Positions 47,881 to 59,827 of a stretch of DNA of 64,000 bases are shown piece by piece. The translations under genes were made by a program, and so were the position numbers. Each line of letters starts with the position of its first letter. The stretch's first letter is position 1. Source of the DNA: Gnetum montanum. Taxonomy: Eukaryota > Streptophyta > Gnetopsida > Gnetales > Gnetaceae. The DNA is taken from assembly GCA_015680685.1 (NCBI GenBank), contig MNCI01024031.1:95238-159237 (forward strand). Direction: 5' to 3'. The notes beneath the pieces were generated by a model. The model searched no databases, was not told where the DNA came from, and saw nothing but the letters and a program-made list of their open reading frames with translations.

Positions 47881-49622
47881 GACAAGCCTAATCTATTGCA
47901 TTTTTGTATGCATTGGAAGTCCATTGTTGAGTAATGACTATATGAAAACTTTAATCTTAGGTTGCCAACCAATCCTTCATGATTTCTTAAAAGCTTTTCT
48001 TCATTTATCAAAGCTCTAGTTGATACAACATATAATTCAAATATTAAAAATGATATTATTTTGGAAGCACCTTATGCATTTGGAGACCATTAAGTTTGAA
48101 ATATGAGAACCATCATTCCAAAATCAATTATTCAATAATTTCCAAAAAGAGGATCTAGGTGCCTAAAGTTGAGCTTCAATAATTGAAATGATTTCTTGTA
48201 AAATGGGATGACAGTTTCTAAGAGTTAAACACCTGTTGATGAGTGGTGAGGTACCCCTACACTCAACCATACGAATATGAGCGTTTCACGCATGATCCGG
48301 TCGAACTCCAAGGACTAAGTGCTTACGCGCCTTAATGGAACACTCAGGGTTAATCAATCGTTGTCTTCCCAAACTTACTTGTATTGTCACGGTTGTCTGG
48401 TTAAGTAAGCTTGAGGTATATGGTTTTTATAGCTTTTATATTTTTTTATGTCTTCTGCTAATAAAGGAGAGGGAGAGAGAACTAAGTGGCTAACTTACAT
48501 TAACTATTCATTAACTAGTTTCTAAGTGTTCCTAACACCAGTATCTGTTCCCACTTGCCGTACACATCCTGAACCAGTGCAACGCTGATGGGATTACCAA
48601 ACGCTAATTGTTACTGGGTTACCAAGCGCTACATGCATGCTCGAAGCGGTCATACTGAGTGTATTTAACTAAGGGGGTTGAAGGTTAAGAGAGATATTAA
48701 TTAACTAGGAAAGCATTAAACAGTAATTAATTATTAATTAGCTTAATCTGTATGCTGCAAGGTTTATCATAAAGTTCGTCTTTATTACCGTACACAAAAT
48801 TGTGCTCAGGTACAAATTTCTCGAATAAAGATCAGTTCACTCTATGAATCCTACTGTGGGCACAAAAAAATAATTCTAACTCTAGGATGACTAAACTGCA
48901 AGAATCTGGCTAAGGGTCTAAGTCTAACTACCTTGGAACAAAGGATGTTGCCTCTTATTTATAAAAGATAAGGTAGGACGTGATATCACATATGCGATAT
49001 CGCATGGCGGATGTGATATCGCGTACGTGATATCGCGGCTCATCACTTGTAAATAATATCTTCCATTTGCATAATCCCTGCTTCATCCACAACATCCTCC
49101 CAACTTTAAATTAACAATAACTACAAAATTCTCATAGAAGGGTGCTGAAATTCATTAATGGTAGGGGTAGAAGGCCACTATAATAAATGTAACTAGAGCA
49201 TAGAAAGGTCAACATACCTAGGAGACAAACTTAAAAACTTTGAAACAACCTATCATTTTTTTCATATATCTTGAAGAAACATGGAGCCTTTAATCTTGAA
49301 GGAAACTCTAGAAATAACCCAATTTAGCCTAGATAAATAATGAAAAGAAAGAGTGTTACCTATTTGTTGAAAATGAAATCTAACTAGCTTCTTCTAGCTC
49401 TTTGTACCATCCATTGCCCTAATAATCTAGTTTGCAAATATAGCCAAAGATTAGTCATAAAGTCTACCAATTCCAAGGCCACCTTCCTCTTTTGGAAAAA
49501 ATATAGATATTTCACTTAACTTGAGCAAAGCCATGACCAACATTATTTTCTCCAAATATAAATTCTAATAATTCTTTTAATCTTTATATAGTTGCATTTC
49601 TTTGGCACTAAGAAAGAGTAGT
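47881..49622 (-). pseudogene. LINE (L1-type) ORF2 C-terminal remnant, split by a solo LTR
   Basis: The minus strand at about 49500-49340 reads FFPKEEGGLGIGRLYD, then LAIFAN and IIRAMDGT, the conserved segment that follows the reverse transcriptase in plant L1 elements (PKxxGGLGI ... KWxWR). The frame can be followed with stops to about 49050, and a similar stop-rich continuation lies at 48236-47881 beyond the inserted LTR. It is cut on the right by the LTR at 49623. Confidence 0.55.
48237..49045 (-). mobile_element. Solo LTR of the A/C/D family
   Basis: 809 bases from TGATGAGTGG to GGCTCATCA, flanked by CCTGT (48232-48236) and CTTGT (49046-49050), a 5-base duplication with one change. No primer site or polypurine tract borders it, so it arose by LTR-LTR recombination. 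A minus-strand TATAAATA lies at about 48956-48963, with a cluster of GATATC palindromes at 48980-49040. Confidence 0.85.
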
Positions 49623-50422
49623 TGATGAGTGGTGAGGTACCCCTACACTCAACCATATGAATATGAGCATTTCACACATGATCCGGTCAAACTCCAAGGA
49701 CTAAGTGCTTACACGCCTTAATGGAACACTCAAGGTTAATCAATCGTTGTCTTCCCAAACTTACTTATATTGTCACGGTTGTATGGTTAAGTAAGCTTGA
49801 GGTATATGATTTTTATAGCTTTTATCTTTTTGATGTCTTATGCTAATAGGGGAAGGTAAAGAGAACTAAGTGACTAACTTACATTAACTATTCACTAACT
49901 AAGTTCTAATTGTTCCTAACACCAGTATCCATTCCCACTTGCCGCACACATCCTGAACTAGTGCAATGCTGCTGGGATTACCAAACGCTAATCGTTACTA
50001 GGTTACCAAGTGCTACACACATGCTCGAAGCAGTCATACTGAGTGTACTTAACTAGGAGAGTCAAACGTTGAGAGAGAGATTAATTACCTAGGAAAGTAT
50101 TTAAACATTCAACAATAATTAATTACTATTTAGCTTAATTTGTATGCTGCAAGGTTTATCATAAAGTTCGTCTTTATTGCCGTACACAAATGTGTGCTCA
50201 AGTACAAATTTCTTAAATAAAGATCCATTCACTCTATGACTCCTACTACGGGCACATAGGAATTATTCTAACTCTGGAATGGTAAAACTGTAAGAGTTTG
50301 GCTAAGGGTATAAGTCTAACTATCTTGAACAAGGGAAGCCGCCTCTTATTTATAGAAGATGAGGCAGGATGCGATATCGTGTGGCAGATGTGATATCACA
50401 TACATGATATCGCAGCTCATCA
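49623..50422 (-). mobile_element. 3' LTR of element D
   Basis: Ends TGATGAGTGG and GCTCATCA. It is closely similar to the solo LTR at 48237. The bases to its right (TACCCCCATGAGTGAATG, and CTCGAG further on) are the inverse of the sequence before the 3' LTR of C, which identifies it as a 3' LTR. Confidence 0.85.
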
Positions 50423-52370
50423 TACCCCCATGAGTGAATGAAAAATCATCCTCGAGTTCCTTACAAAATATTTGGAAGGTATGTGATTATTGACTTGAAT
50501 GACACTAATGGAGAATGGGGTGACATGTGAATGGATCATCATTACAATACATGGCAATATTAGTGTTCATGACCACAAGAGTGAACACTATACACATTTG
50601 ACATCCAGCCTTATTTGGCAGCTGAGAGAGAAGAGAGAGAAAAGAAGAAGATGTGTTGCTACTGATGCCAAAATTACACCTTCCGTTGTCCATCCATAAC
50701 CGCGCCATCAATCTTGTTCCTTGCACAACTATTTCAGCACCAGTCCATCCTAAGTGTTTCCTCCAGATCTAGTCCATTGCTGTATGATTACCATCTGCAC
50801 ACACAACATAGTCACATATGAGCAAGGATAAGTAAATCACAATACAGTTGATACCTTGCCTCGGTGTAAGGTCCATTGGCTAAGTTGTGATATGGCTAAT
50901 ACAGATTTTGGAGATATAACATTGGTGACTACCCAAGGTGTAGGGGTTAGGAGAAAATTGAAAAAATTGAACAAGGACCCCCATGACTAAGAGCGATCCT
51001 TCGGTAGTGATAGAATAGAAAAAGATAAGGAATAAGAAAGATGGAGAAAAAAGGAACAACGACAATGTCGATAAAATGGATGTCAGAGGTGGTAATGAAC
51101 AAAACAAATGGTGATTATGGAAATGTTTAAAGGAAAGAAGTTAATTGATGCACCAAATAGGAATGCCAGTGGGTCCTCCCCAAAGCAGGCTCATGCCCTT
51201 CATGCCCTGACAAACCCACATTCAAAGAGTGTGTAGGCTCTAGAAATGTTGTTCGAAAGTAAGAGTTAAAGTCTTAACCACAATATAGACTACTGATACA
51301 ACTAGAAATGAGGTGGAAAATGGAGAAAGAATGATGAGAAAAAGAGAATGGAATGGAGTCCCAAGAATAAGGTGGTGTACAACCCCTTGTGTATTTATGG
51401 GTAATGTGACTTAGTAGATCTCATTCCAAATCCAGCCTCAAAAAATCCACATCCAGTGACTTCGCATTAATACACTTGGCCAATCCATCCACTTGAAGTA
51501 ACGAGAATGCTTCTGCTAAAGAGTCACCACCATTCCAAGGAGATGAGAAAGGGAAAAGTAGGAAGCGAGAAAGGACCTTAGTTAGAGGGAACATGTTTGT
51601 TTAGTTCCATAACCAGTGCATGTAGCCCATATGATTATTTTTCTAAGGGGTGTGCTTTGAATTCTCATTTTTTTTGGCGTGAGAACCACACCATGCAAAG
51701 ACTTATTATTTTTATTAGCTTAACTTCTCGATAATGGAGCAACATCGGAATGGTAAGGAAAACTCAAGAAGAAAACATCCAAGCACCCAAGAGAATGGCC
51801 AGCACAAATGCATCAAATCCCCTTGAAGTCACACCCTTTTCAAATTGTGAGTCCTTCCTCAGTTTGAGAAATGCCCAGTCACCAATTCGTTGATAGTTTT
51901 ATTATGAAGAAAGGGACCGTACAATTCCAAGCCAAGAGAGACCATAGAAATTTATGAATGCATGGATGACGTAGACTAATTGCCTGTTATATCAAAAGAA
52001 CCATACTTTAGTATCAATATTACAACTCAAAGGTAAAAACTAAACATTAGCAATCAATAGAATACAGTTCATACCACCATCAGGAGCAATTATTAGGTGA
52101 CGAACCTAACAACACAAACAATCATACAAAGAAATGAAAAAGTATGAATGATGTTGTAAAAAAAAAACAAGAAAAGTTAAAGAAATTTGTAAAACAAAAA
52201 TGTGTAAAACAAAAACTTAAAAAGGAACTGAGGGCCTCAATTGATCAGTAGAGGTGGCCATCTCCCCCATGATTGAGTTGGAAAGGGGAGATTCGAAATA
52301 ATGAGTGGAGTCATCCCTTCTCAGAGGTATTATGTGCACTGACCATTCTAGATTCATGGTAAGGTTTGGT
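50423..52370 (-). other. Non-coding 3' internal region of element D
   Basis: This is the inverse of the region 24.5-26.6 kb of C; for example 51645-51710 matches C near 25320-25390. No domain readable. Frames 50499-50726 and 50880-51107 show no family features. Confidence 0.6.
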
Positions 52371-53156
52371 CTATTGCACCATGACTAACAACTTCTTATC
52401 AGAGTGTGCGTTTGAATTTTTTAGGAATTTCCAACTTCCCCAAATTGATGTTTTCAGGTTAAGGTTTGGAAGTTGGCGATGGACTTGCTCAAGTTCATCT
52501 ATGCTTTCGATGTAGGCACTAGTTATTCCCTCAGTTAGTTCCATGCACGTTAGTGAGTTGCTCACTTGATCAACTATCAGCCACTAGGTGTCTCCTTGTT
52601 GTGTGGCTGTTGCATACAGGAACTTTTGTAGGTTAACGTCTTGTGCACACCGATTGCATGCAGGCAATGCTAAATTTTTCCCAACCCATGATCTTTGCAC
52701 GCAATTGCACCTTGTATCAATGTATGCGATGCATAGAAATTTCTTCTTCTTGATCTTTCCAAAAGTATTCTTCTTAGATATTTCTAGGGAAAGATCACGG
52801 ATTCCTAGACATGCATCTATAGTACTTAGCCATGCCCTTCCCATTATTATTGGGAAGTCCCATTTATCGTTGTTCACTTATATCACTAGGAAATCAGCTG
52901 GATACAACCACCCACACACAGTGGTAATGATGTCCTCCACTAGTCCCAAGGGGACAGTGATGGACGGGTCAGCCAGCTCTAGGTGAATATTGCTCTTTCT
53001 TAATGGAGGCAAGTTCCAGGCTTTGTACATCTCTTGTGATATTAGGTTGACTTCGAAACTTGAGTCCAGAAGAGCTTTACATGGTTCATTCCCAACGATT
53101 GGGGGATAGATTAGAGGGCTTCCAGGATAAGAGAATTTCCTAGGAAGGTGGCCCAC
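52371..53156 (-). pseudogene. Aspartic protease of element D
   Basis: 53156-52878 encodes GNEPCKALLDSSFEVNLIS, the retropepsin active-site segment, with DSS in place of the expected DSG/DTG. LVEDIITTVCGWLYPADFLVI follows. The next frame, 52877-52584, continues with WDFPIIMGRAWLSTIDACLG, the closing flap-like block (IILGRPFL in relatives). A stop divides them. 52565-52371 is a Leu/Ser-rich continuation I do not recognise. The enzyme would process Gag; it is broken here. The plus frame 52588-52986 is its shadow. Confidence 0.8.
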
Positions 53157-54294
53157 CTTAATCTAGTTAGTAATGGAATGTGTTAACATAACCGTATGCG
53201 TTGAGCTCAGTGTTTGGTTTGAAGGGAGCTCTGAAGCCTTAATTGATGGGGAGGCGTTCAGAGGTTCAACCGCTTGTGGATGTAATGGCTTGGTTGGATT
53301 GTTGTTCTGAAGAAAGGTCGGTTCTTTATATAGTTGTCAGAACCAACAGCGGGTTGAGTATTTATAGCCCTTGTGGCATTGCATTGCTATGGTTAAGTGG
53401 GGAGTTCCCCTTGCATTGCTGGAGCAGGTGGTAATGGAGCTATTGGTGTGAGGGTTGCGGATGGATTCGAAGGATGGTATGTGTGTGGGTTATCTCCCCT
53501 AGGAGAAGGAGTTCTAAAATACTCTCGAGCTTGGTAGTGATGTTGTGGTGTAATGTGACCAACAGAGTCACAAGGAGAGATTAGATGCTACACGTAGTAG
53601 CCATATGGGTTTGGTTGCCAGTAGGGGTATTGTTGCCTTGGTGGTGGCATCCCCCATGACTGTGGGTATCGTCACTATTGATGTTGCTCAACGGGTTATG
53701 ATGGATTTCCACTTGGATAATATGTTGAAGGTTGGTGGAATTGCCTTGGGTTACCTTGGGGATAAGGTAATCGTTGGGGTGCTTGCTGTTTATTAAATTG
53801 TGGGTTGAGTGCATACACCCCAGACTCTTGTAATGTGAGATTACTAGGCAACATCCCTTAGGATGGTTGTATTGGCATATCTCACATCCATTGTCATTGT
53901 CTATGTCTGAATCCACAACCTCTTCGGTGATGGCCATTTTACCCTTACCCTTGTTACGTGCATTCTCCACTTCTCTCTTTTTCTTTCTATCATGCTCACT
54001 ACCTCACTCCCTAGACTCCTCTACAATTTTAAGAATAGTTTCAAACCTACTATCAAGGGAGCCCCACATTTGGTCTACCTTTGCTGATACTTCGGTTGTT
54101 AACTTTTGGAGCAACAAAGTTTTCCTATTCACCATCTCTTCGAGTGGTGACTCTTCTTCCTCTTCACAGAATCTCACTCCCCTTCTTTGGAGGGAAGGAT
54201 CTCAGTTGTACTCTTCTGGACTTTCTCTCTTCCATAGCTCATCTTTTTCTTTGGCTACTTGATCTAGCAATTTATGGATTTGATGAGACCTAAG
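53157..54294 (-). pseudogene. gag of element D, C-terminal two-thirds
   Basis: From 54294 leftwards: TLRSHQIHKLLDQVAKEKDEL, an acidic stretch (CEEEEESPLEE), a coiled-coil-like segment (TTEVSAKVDQMWGSLDSRFE), then from 53970 a Lys-rich part, an acidic part and a zinc knuckle CEICQYNHPKGCC (C-x2-C-x3-H-x4-C). After this comes a His/Asn/Pro-rich tail with many stops (53580-53160). The same blocks occur in C near 23130-23580. This copy keeps the complete knuckle that A and C have lost. Confidence 0.75.
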
Positions 54295-55229
54295 TGTATC
54301 GCTCGAAATCGTTGGTCTCTGGCTGGAACGAAATAGAGACCAGGAGATCCTTGAACAAGCACAGAAGATCCTACCTTCGCTTGAGGGCAAGCTGGAATTA
54401 ACGAAGGCAGAGCACCTCAAGTGGTCCGCACACGGATCAGACAAGGATTTCCCCAAGTGTATACCGATATATTATACGCTGGGTTATATGTAAACAACGT
54501 AACTAATATAAAACTGAGCGTAAACGTACAAGAATGTAAACGATGAGCATACAAGAATGGACGATAAAACTGTAACAAATCTTAGCAAAAATGTGGCAAT
54601 GTCATTGCGTAATGGAAGTTACAATGCACCGGTCTTAACGTAGTTGTGGATGTGACACAAGGCGGACGAAGAGCCCCGATGAATACGAGGGTTTGACAGC
54701 GTGCTGGTTTAGACTGCAGGCACAGTGTAGAGGCTGTATGTTCAGCGTGCAGGGTTGAGATCAAACGTATAGGATGCAGGGTTCTCAATTTGCTTAGTCT
54801 GGTCTGCCCTGATTTTTTCCAAGATGCCTTTAATTTTTCCAACCCTCATCTGGTCAAAAATTGGGATTTTTATATGGGTTTAGATGTCAGACTCGGATCT
54901 GAGAGGGAATAATTGGTTGCCAGGTGCTGGACTCTCGGGTAGGGTGACATGTGGCGCGTTGACCAAGTGCGAAATAATGAAATTTTACAAGTGTACAGCG
55001 TGTTGTATGCCAGCGCATACTACTATATGCTAGCGTATATGCACTGTACACCAGTGTATACACGCTCGACACATGACCTCAGTGTACAGACTTGACCAGA
55101 ACAAAAGAAGTCGTTCGTCCTTCAGATTTGAATTCGGATGCCATGAGAATGCTTTGGTTGACCTTGCTCTGACATGGTTCTGGAGAGCTTTGATTGGTAT
55201 GCGTTGTACTACACACTGGTCATGCACTT

Positions 55230-55640
55230 TGTTCATGCTGGGCATATACGCCGGGCATGTACACTGGGTGTATACGCTATGAATATATGCTGGGTGTATA
55301 CGTTGGGCGTATATGTTACATCTACTGGGCGTATATGCTGGGCGTACATGCTGCATCTGTTGGGCGTATACCTGGGTGTGCATGATGTACATGTTCAGCA
55401 TATGAACTCCAGAATACATGATGTCAACATCTGATGATTGCTCTGTTCATGTGAGTTGATGCTTTGTACAAAATCTTATTTTGAAGCGCTGTTTCCATGC
55501 TGTCTTCGGGGGTTGCATGTCAGGCGTATACATCAATCATACATATTGAGCGTACATGCGAGGCATGTATGTTGGGCATGTACGCTTAGCGTATACACTG
55601 GGCATGTACGCTGGATTGGCTGGGCGTATACGCTAAGAAT
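55230..55640 (+). repeat. Degenerate tandem array with core GGGCGTATACGC
   Basis: Short units such as CTGGGCGTATATG and CTGGGCATGTACG recur, especially at 55240-55380 and 55525-55630, with single copies back to 54470. Unit length is irregular (about 13-27 bases). The core is close to its own reverse complement. Confidence 0.7.
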
Positions 55641-57145
55641 GCATACTTAGTAAGGACTAAGTATCTTGAGCTCCGTAGTTGCCATGTTTGATAGCAGATG
55701 TTGCCGTGGTCGTCAGCGGGTCCCAGGGAACTGCTCCTTGTTGAGTTTGACTCTAGTTGAAACTGTCTATGGGGCCCTCAAGCTTTAGTCATGTTGGGGA
55801 GCGTCATGACTTAGCTCGATTCTTGTTTGAGAAGTACTAAGCTCAGAATTTTGTGGTGTTTCATTGGCCCCTCTTTGTTGATGCTTGGAGGAATCAACCC
55901 GAGAAGCGTCGACAAAGAAGTGCAAAACACCACAAGTAACTTGGTAGAAATATTGTTCGTTGGCACTTGGCCAGATGTCATCGCACCGCGTCCAGTAGTA
56001 CATGGGATTGTGGGAAATGAAGTTTGTAGCTGGATAGGGGAAATGGAGATTGTGGGGATTGGGGAGAAATCAAGGGGTTATGCATGGTGAAGAGGATGTT
56101 CTGGTGTGTATACGGGTCATGTTGGTCTTTGTCAATAGCCATTGCCTAGCAGACTTGAAACCAAGACATGAAGTATACGTTCTTTGGTGGAACAAGATTC
56201 TTGTTTAGTGTTTTAGGAGGACTTGTTGGCACAGCCAAAGCCATGTGATGGTGCGTTGCATTCTTTAGAGGAACAAGTCTGCTGTTTAGTGTTGAAGGGA
56301 ACCTATTGGCGAAGAGCCAAAGCCACGCAATGAGATGGTACTTGAGTGTTTGAGACATGAGTACCTGGTTCCAAGACAACTACCTTCCCTCCTGGGGCTT
56401 GTATGGTAAGTGCCAAGGGGTTTTGTTTTGGAGAGCTTTGTTTTGATCTTGTATTCATGTTCGAGTGCCATGTTATGTGTTGCTACTACTTAAAAGTGTT
56501 CTAGTATGCAACTGTGTGCTCAAATTTTTGGGTGTACTGGGTGTATCAGGAGTGTGGCTCAATTGAGTATGTTGAGGAATAGAGAGGAAACGTGACAAGA
56601 AATGGGGATTTACTGGCTTGATTAACCTGGTTACATGTGTTAGGAACAATATGGTACCTTGCTGCTGTGACGAAGTGCATTCTCGTACGAACGCTTCTGA
56701 GTGTCATCCTGCAAACACAACTCCAAGAGGACAAGAAACCCATGAGTGAGTAAGCAAGCTTAGACTTAACTAACCACTGATGAAATAAAGGCACCAGATG
56801 AGATTTCAAGCATTGTATATGAATAGCAGCAATTGTGTTAGGATCGGCTAATGGCGAGCGATTCAGCGGCTCTGATGAAGTTTGAATGCCACCATAGATC
56901 GAGGAACCAAAGATGAAATTGCCAATTTATAGTCGTGGCTGACTATCATGGGTTAGTTTTATGTCGTGACCCGTTGGACATTTCCCGTTTAGCATCGTGG
57001 CAGACGGTACGTTGCCAGTTTCTAGTCTTGGAGGACCGTGAAGAGACAAACCAGTTTATAGTCTTAGCGGACTCTGGTGAATGTGAATGTGGTAGTTTAC
57101 TATCATACTGGACTGGTGCTAGTTTTTTGTCATTGCGGACACTCT

Positions 57146-57441
57146 GTGATATCAGTTTACCATCGTGATGCTAGGACGAGCTGTGGTATCAGTTTGCTGT
57201 CATGATGCTAGGACGAGCTGTGGTATCAATTTATCGTCATGATGCCAGGACGAGCTATGGTATCAGTTTACCGTCATGATGCCAGGATGAGCTGTGGTAT
57301 CAGTTTACCATCATGATGCCAGGACGAGCTGTGGTATCAGTTTATCGTCATGATGCCAGGATGAGATGTGGTATTAATTTACCGTCATGATGCCAGGATG
57401 AGCTGTGGTATCAGTTTACCGTCATGATGCCAGGACGAGTT
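57146..57441 (+). repeat. Tandem array, 37-base unit, eight copies
   Basis: Eight contiguous units of exactly 37 bases, GTGGTATCAGTTTACCGTCA then TGATGCCAGGACGAGCT, with a few substitutions each. Degenerate copies of the AGTTTAnnGTC part continue leftwards to about 56930. It lies just after the integrase end of element E, in its 3' untranslated region. Confidence 0.9.
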
Positions 57442-57539
57442 GTACCTGAGTCCATGCTCAAACATGGAGCAGTTTCAAGAACAAGTGATTGGTCGGGTTT
57501 GCGAGGTCATTCTCTTCCATGTCAGCTAATTTGAATGCT

Positions 57540-58598
57540 CCGTTGTCGTACACTTTGGTTATCAAGTAGGGCCCTTCCCAGTTGGCTGAGAATTTATCCA
57601 GGTGTTCCCGAACAGCTTTGAGCACAAGGTTGCCTTCCTTGATAGGGCACTTAAGAACATCGTACCGATGGTGTTGCCATTATCGTTTTTGATACCATTC
57701 AATCTGATCGAGTGCATGTATGCATTCCTCCTCCACCAAGTCCAAGTCAATGATGCGTAGGTCATTATTTTGCCCTTCGTTGAGGAGTTCGGAGAGTGTG
57801 ATCCTTAAAGACGGTACCTGTAATTCCAAGGGTAAAACAGCTTCTCATAGTACGATAAACAAGACTATATGACGTTTTACCTGTGGAAGTTCGATGCGTA
57901 GTACGATAAGCCCACAACACGTATACCAGCTACTCGTGCCATCTTTTCTTGCTTTGGGTAAGCATCTTTTTAAGCACTGTAATGATGGTTTTATTTGTGG
58001 CCTCAGCTTGCCCATTTCTCTAAGGGTAATAAGGGGATGAAAATGAGTTTTTGATTCGTAGGCTTTCACATAAAGTCTTAGTTTCGGCACTGCTGAATTG
58101 TGGCCCATTATTAGTGATGATGGTCATGGGGATGCCAAAACGGGTCATAATTTTTTCAAGGATGAAGTTGCATACGTGTTTAGATGTGGTTTTTCTAAGA
58201 GGAGCATCTTCTACCCACTTCGTGAAATACTCTGTCGCGATTATAATGAAGCTATGCCCTGCTGAAGATTAGGGTGTTATTGGTCTAATGAGGTCCAACC
58301 ACCACTTTTGAAAGGACCAGGTGATTTGCACTGTGTGCAACTCATTTGGTGGAACATGTATCAAATTACTGTGTCTTTGACAGATACTGCATGTTTTAGC
58401 CTTGGATAGACAATCATACTCCATGTGTGGCCAATAATAACCTAAACGTCTTATTTTCATTGCCATCACTTTAGGTACTATATGTCCTCCGCATAGTCCA
58501 TCATGTACTTGCTTGACAATGGTTTGGGCATCAGTGCTACTAACGCATGTTAGCAATATGCCTTCGTAGGATCGATGACACAATGTGTCTCCTACCAA
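57540..58598 (-). pseudogene. Integrase of element E
   Basis: 58598-58269 holds the zinc-binding domain (VHDGLCGGHIVPKVM; CSICQRH) and the start of the core (KWWLDLIRPI). From 58240 to 57990 the minus strand reads ATEYFTKWVEDAPLRKTTSK, then TIITNNGPQFSS, then NGQAEATNK. The first two catalytic Asp residues are therefore Glu and Asn, while the Glu is kept. A frameshift separates it from the RNase H, and stops occur near 58270 and 58025. Confidence 0.85.
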
Positions 58599-58861
58599 TG
58601 CATATTGTCGAGAACTCTTTTGTACTGCATCTTTTTGTGCATTCGTTAGATGTTGCGACGTTTCACCGTGTAGAGGGTACTCTTCTATGTCGTCATACCA
58701 TTCTATTGCATGTGTTGTACTGACGGATGCAATCGGTAACTCATCGAGGGTATCAGTTATGGGTTTAGCTCAGCTGGTTATAGAGCCAGGCAACATACGG
58801 AACATGTTAAGTGATATGTTTAGCGCTAGCATGGCTAGTGCGTCTGTGGTGGTATTTCGTT

Positions 58862-59788
58862 TCAGGAGACATGTTGCACGTTCATGTTTTCGAATTGCTT
58901 CATTAAGTGTTTGGCTAAGTCACAGTATGGTTGTAAATGTTGGGCTTTGCATGTATAAATGTCTGTGACTTGGTTTAAAACCAGTTGTGAGTCTCCCCTG
59001 ACCACAAGTCGTGCGATGCCTGAAGCTAGTGCCGCCATGAGACCTCTAAGGAGACCTTCGTACTCTGCTATGTTGTTGGTACTGTGAAAGTCGAAACGAT
59101 AAGCAAAGGGTCGGATCTCCTTGGAGGGATAGGTGATAACGGTAGCAGCACTTCCTCCTCGAGAGGTGGATGCTCCATCAAAGTTCAAAATGGCATTGTA
59201 GTCATCGGGTACTATGTCTATTGCACTCACATTTTCATCAGGGAACTCTGGTTCTATCGTTACTTGATCATGCATTGGTGATGCAGTCATTTGGTTCGCT
59301 ATGGCTTGACCCTTGACTGATGATTGCGCTATGTAGTGTAGGTCAAACTCAGCTATCATGGCTTTCCAACAGGCTATTCTACTTGACTCATAAATGTTTC
59401 TTGTGATGGCTCTGAGCACATTATCCTTACAGATTATGTTGACTTGGTTATGGAAGAGGTAATGTCGCCATTTCTTTAAGGAAAAGGTAAGAGCTAAACA
59501 TGACCTCTCCACCTCGTTATACTTCTTCTCATGGGCTACTAATGCATGGCTTAAGTAATAGATAGGGACTTCGGTTCCATCATCTTGTTTCTGGCAAAGC
59601 ATGGACGCGATTGACGAGTCTGAAGTGGCAAGGTAGATGTAAAATGGTTTATCATTTTGAGGTGGATAAACTGTGGGTAGTTGAACAGGTGCTGTTTTAA
59701 TATTGTCAAATGCTTCCTGGCATTGTGAAGTCCATTCAAAATGGATGTTCTTGCATAGCAAGTGGTTCATAGGTTTCAACTTGTCCAT
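58862..59788 (-). pseudogene. RNase H (Ty3-type) plus archaeal-type RNase H of element E
   Basis: One open frame of 308 residues. Residues 1-170: RT connection (CQEAFDNIKTA) and Ty3-type RNase H (FYIYLATSDSS, IYYLSHALVAHEKKYNEVER). Residues 200-308: second RNase H with NFDGASTSRGGSAATV, NNIAEYEGLLRGL, VVRGDSQLVLNQV, so Asp, Glu and Asp of its active site remain. The duplicate RNase H after the first marks the Tat lineage. The long intact frame makes this the best-kept part of E. Confidence 0.9.
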
Positions 59789-59827
59789 TAGTTTTTCTAT
59801 GAAACGCCTGATGAACTGTAATCTACC

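Larger units (their letters stand above)
49623..54294 (-). mobile_element. Element D: 3' part of a gag-protease element
   Basis: Left to right: 3' LTR (49623-50422), polypurine tract, a long non-coding part, protease, and the C-terminal two-thirds of gag, broken at 54294 where element E begins. The N-terminal gag and 5' LTR are not in the window. No RT or integrase lies between protease and LTR, so D is a non-autonomous relative of C that keeps a protease. Confidence 0.7.
54295..57539 (-). mobile_element. Element E: left non-coding part (3' LTR and/or 3' untranslated region)
   Basis: Gag homology of D stops sharply at 54294 and the sequence TGTATCGCTCG begins, a plausible LTR end on the minus element. 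I could not find the matching inner end, so the LTR is not delimited. The stretch holds the GTATACGC-type array at 54460-55640 and the 37-base array at 57146-57441, and shows no protein domain. Confidence 0.5.

Noticed and set aside
52588-52986. Plus-strand 132-residue frame
   Set aside because: Exactly opposite the protease of element D, without features of its own.
53867-54262. Plus-strand Ser-rich 131-residue frame
   Set aside because: Antisense of the gag of element D.
55030-55434. Cys/Tyr-rich frames on both strands (up to 129 residues)
   Set aside because: They translate the GTATACGC repeat array; no independent support.
57146-57441. Regular 37-base repeats as a possible CRISPR array
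   Set aside because: Units are contiguous with no unique spacers, and the DNA is plant nuclear sequence.
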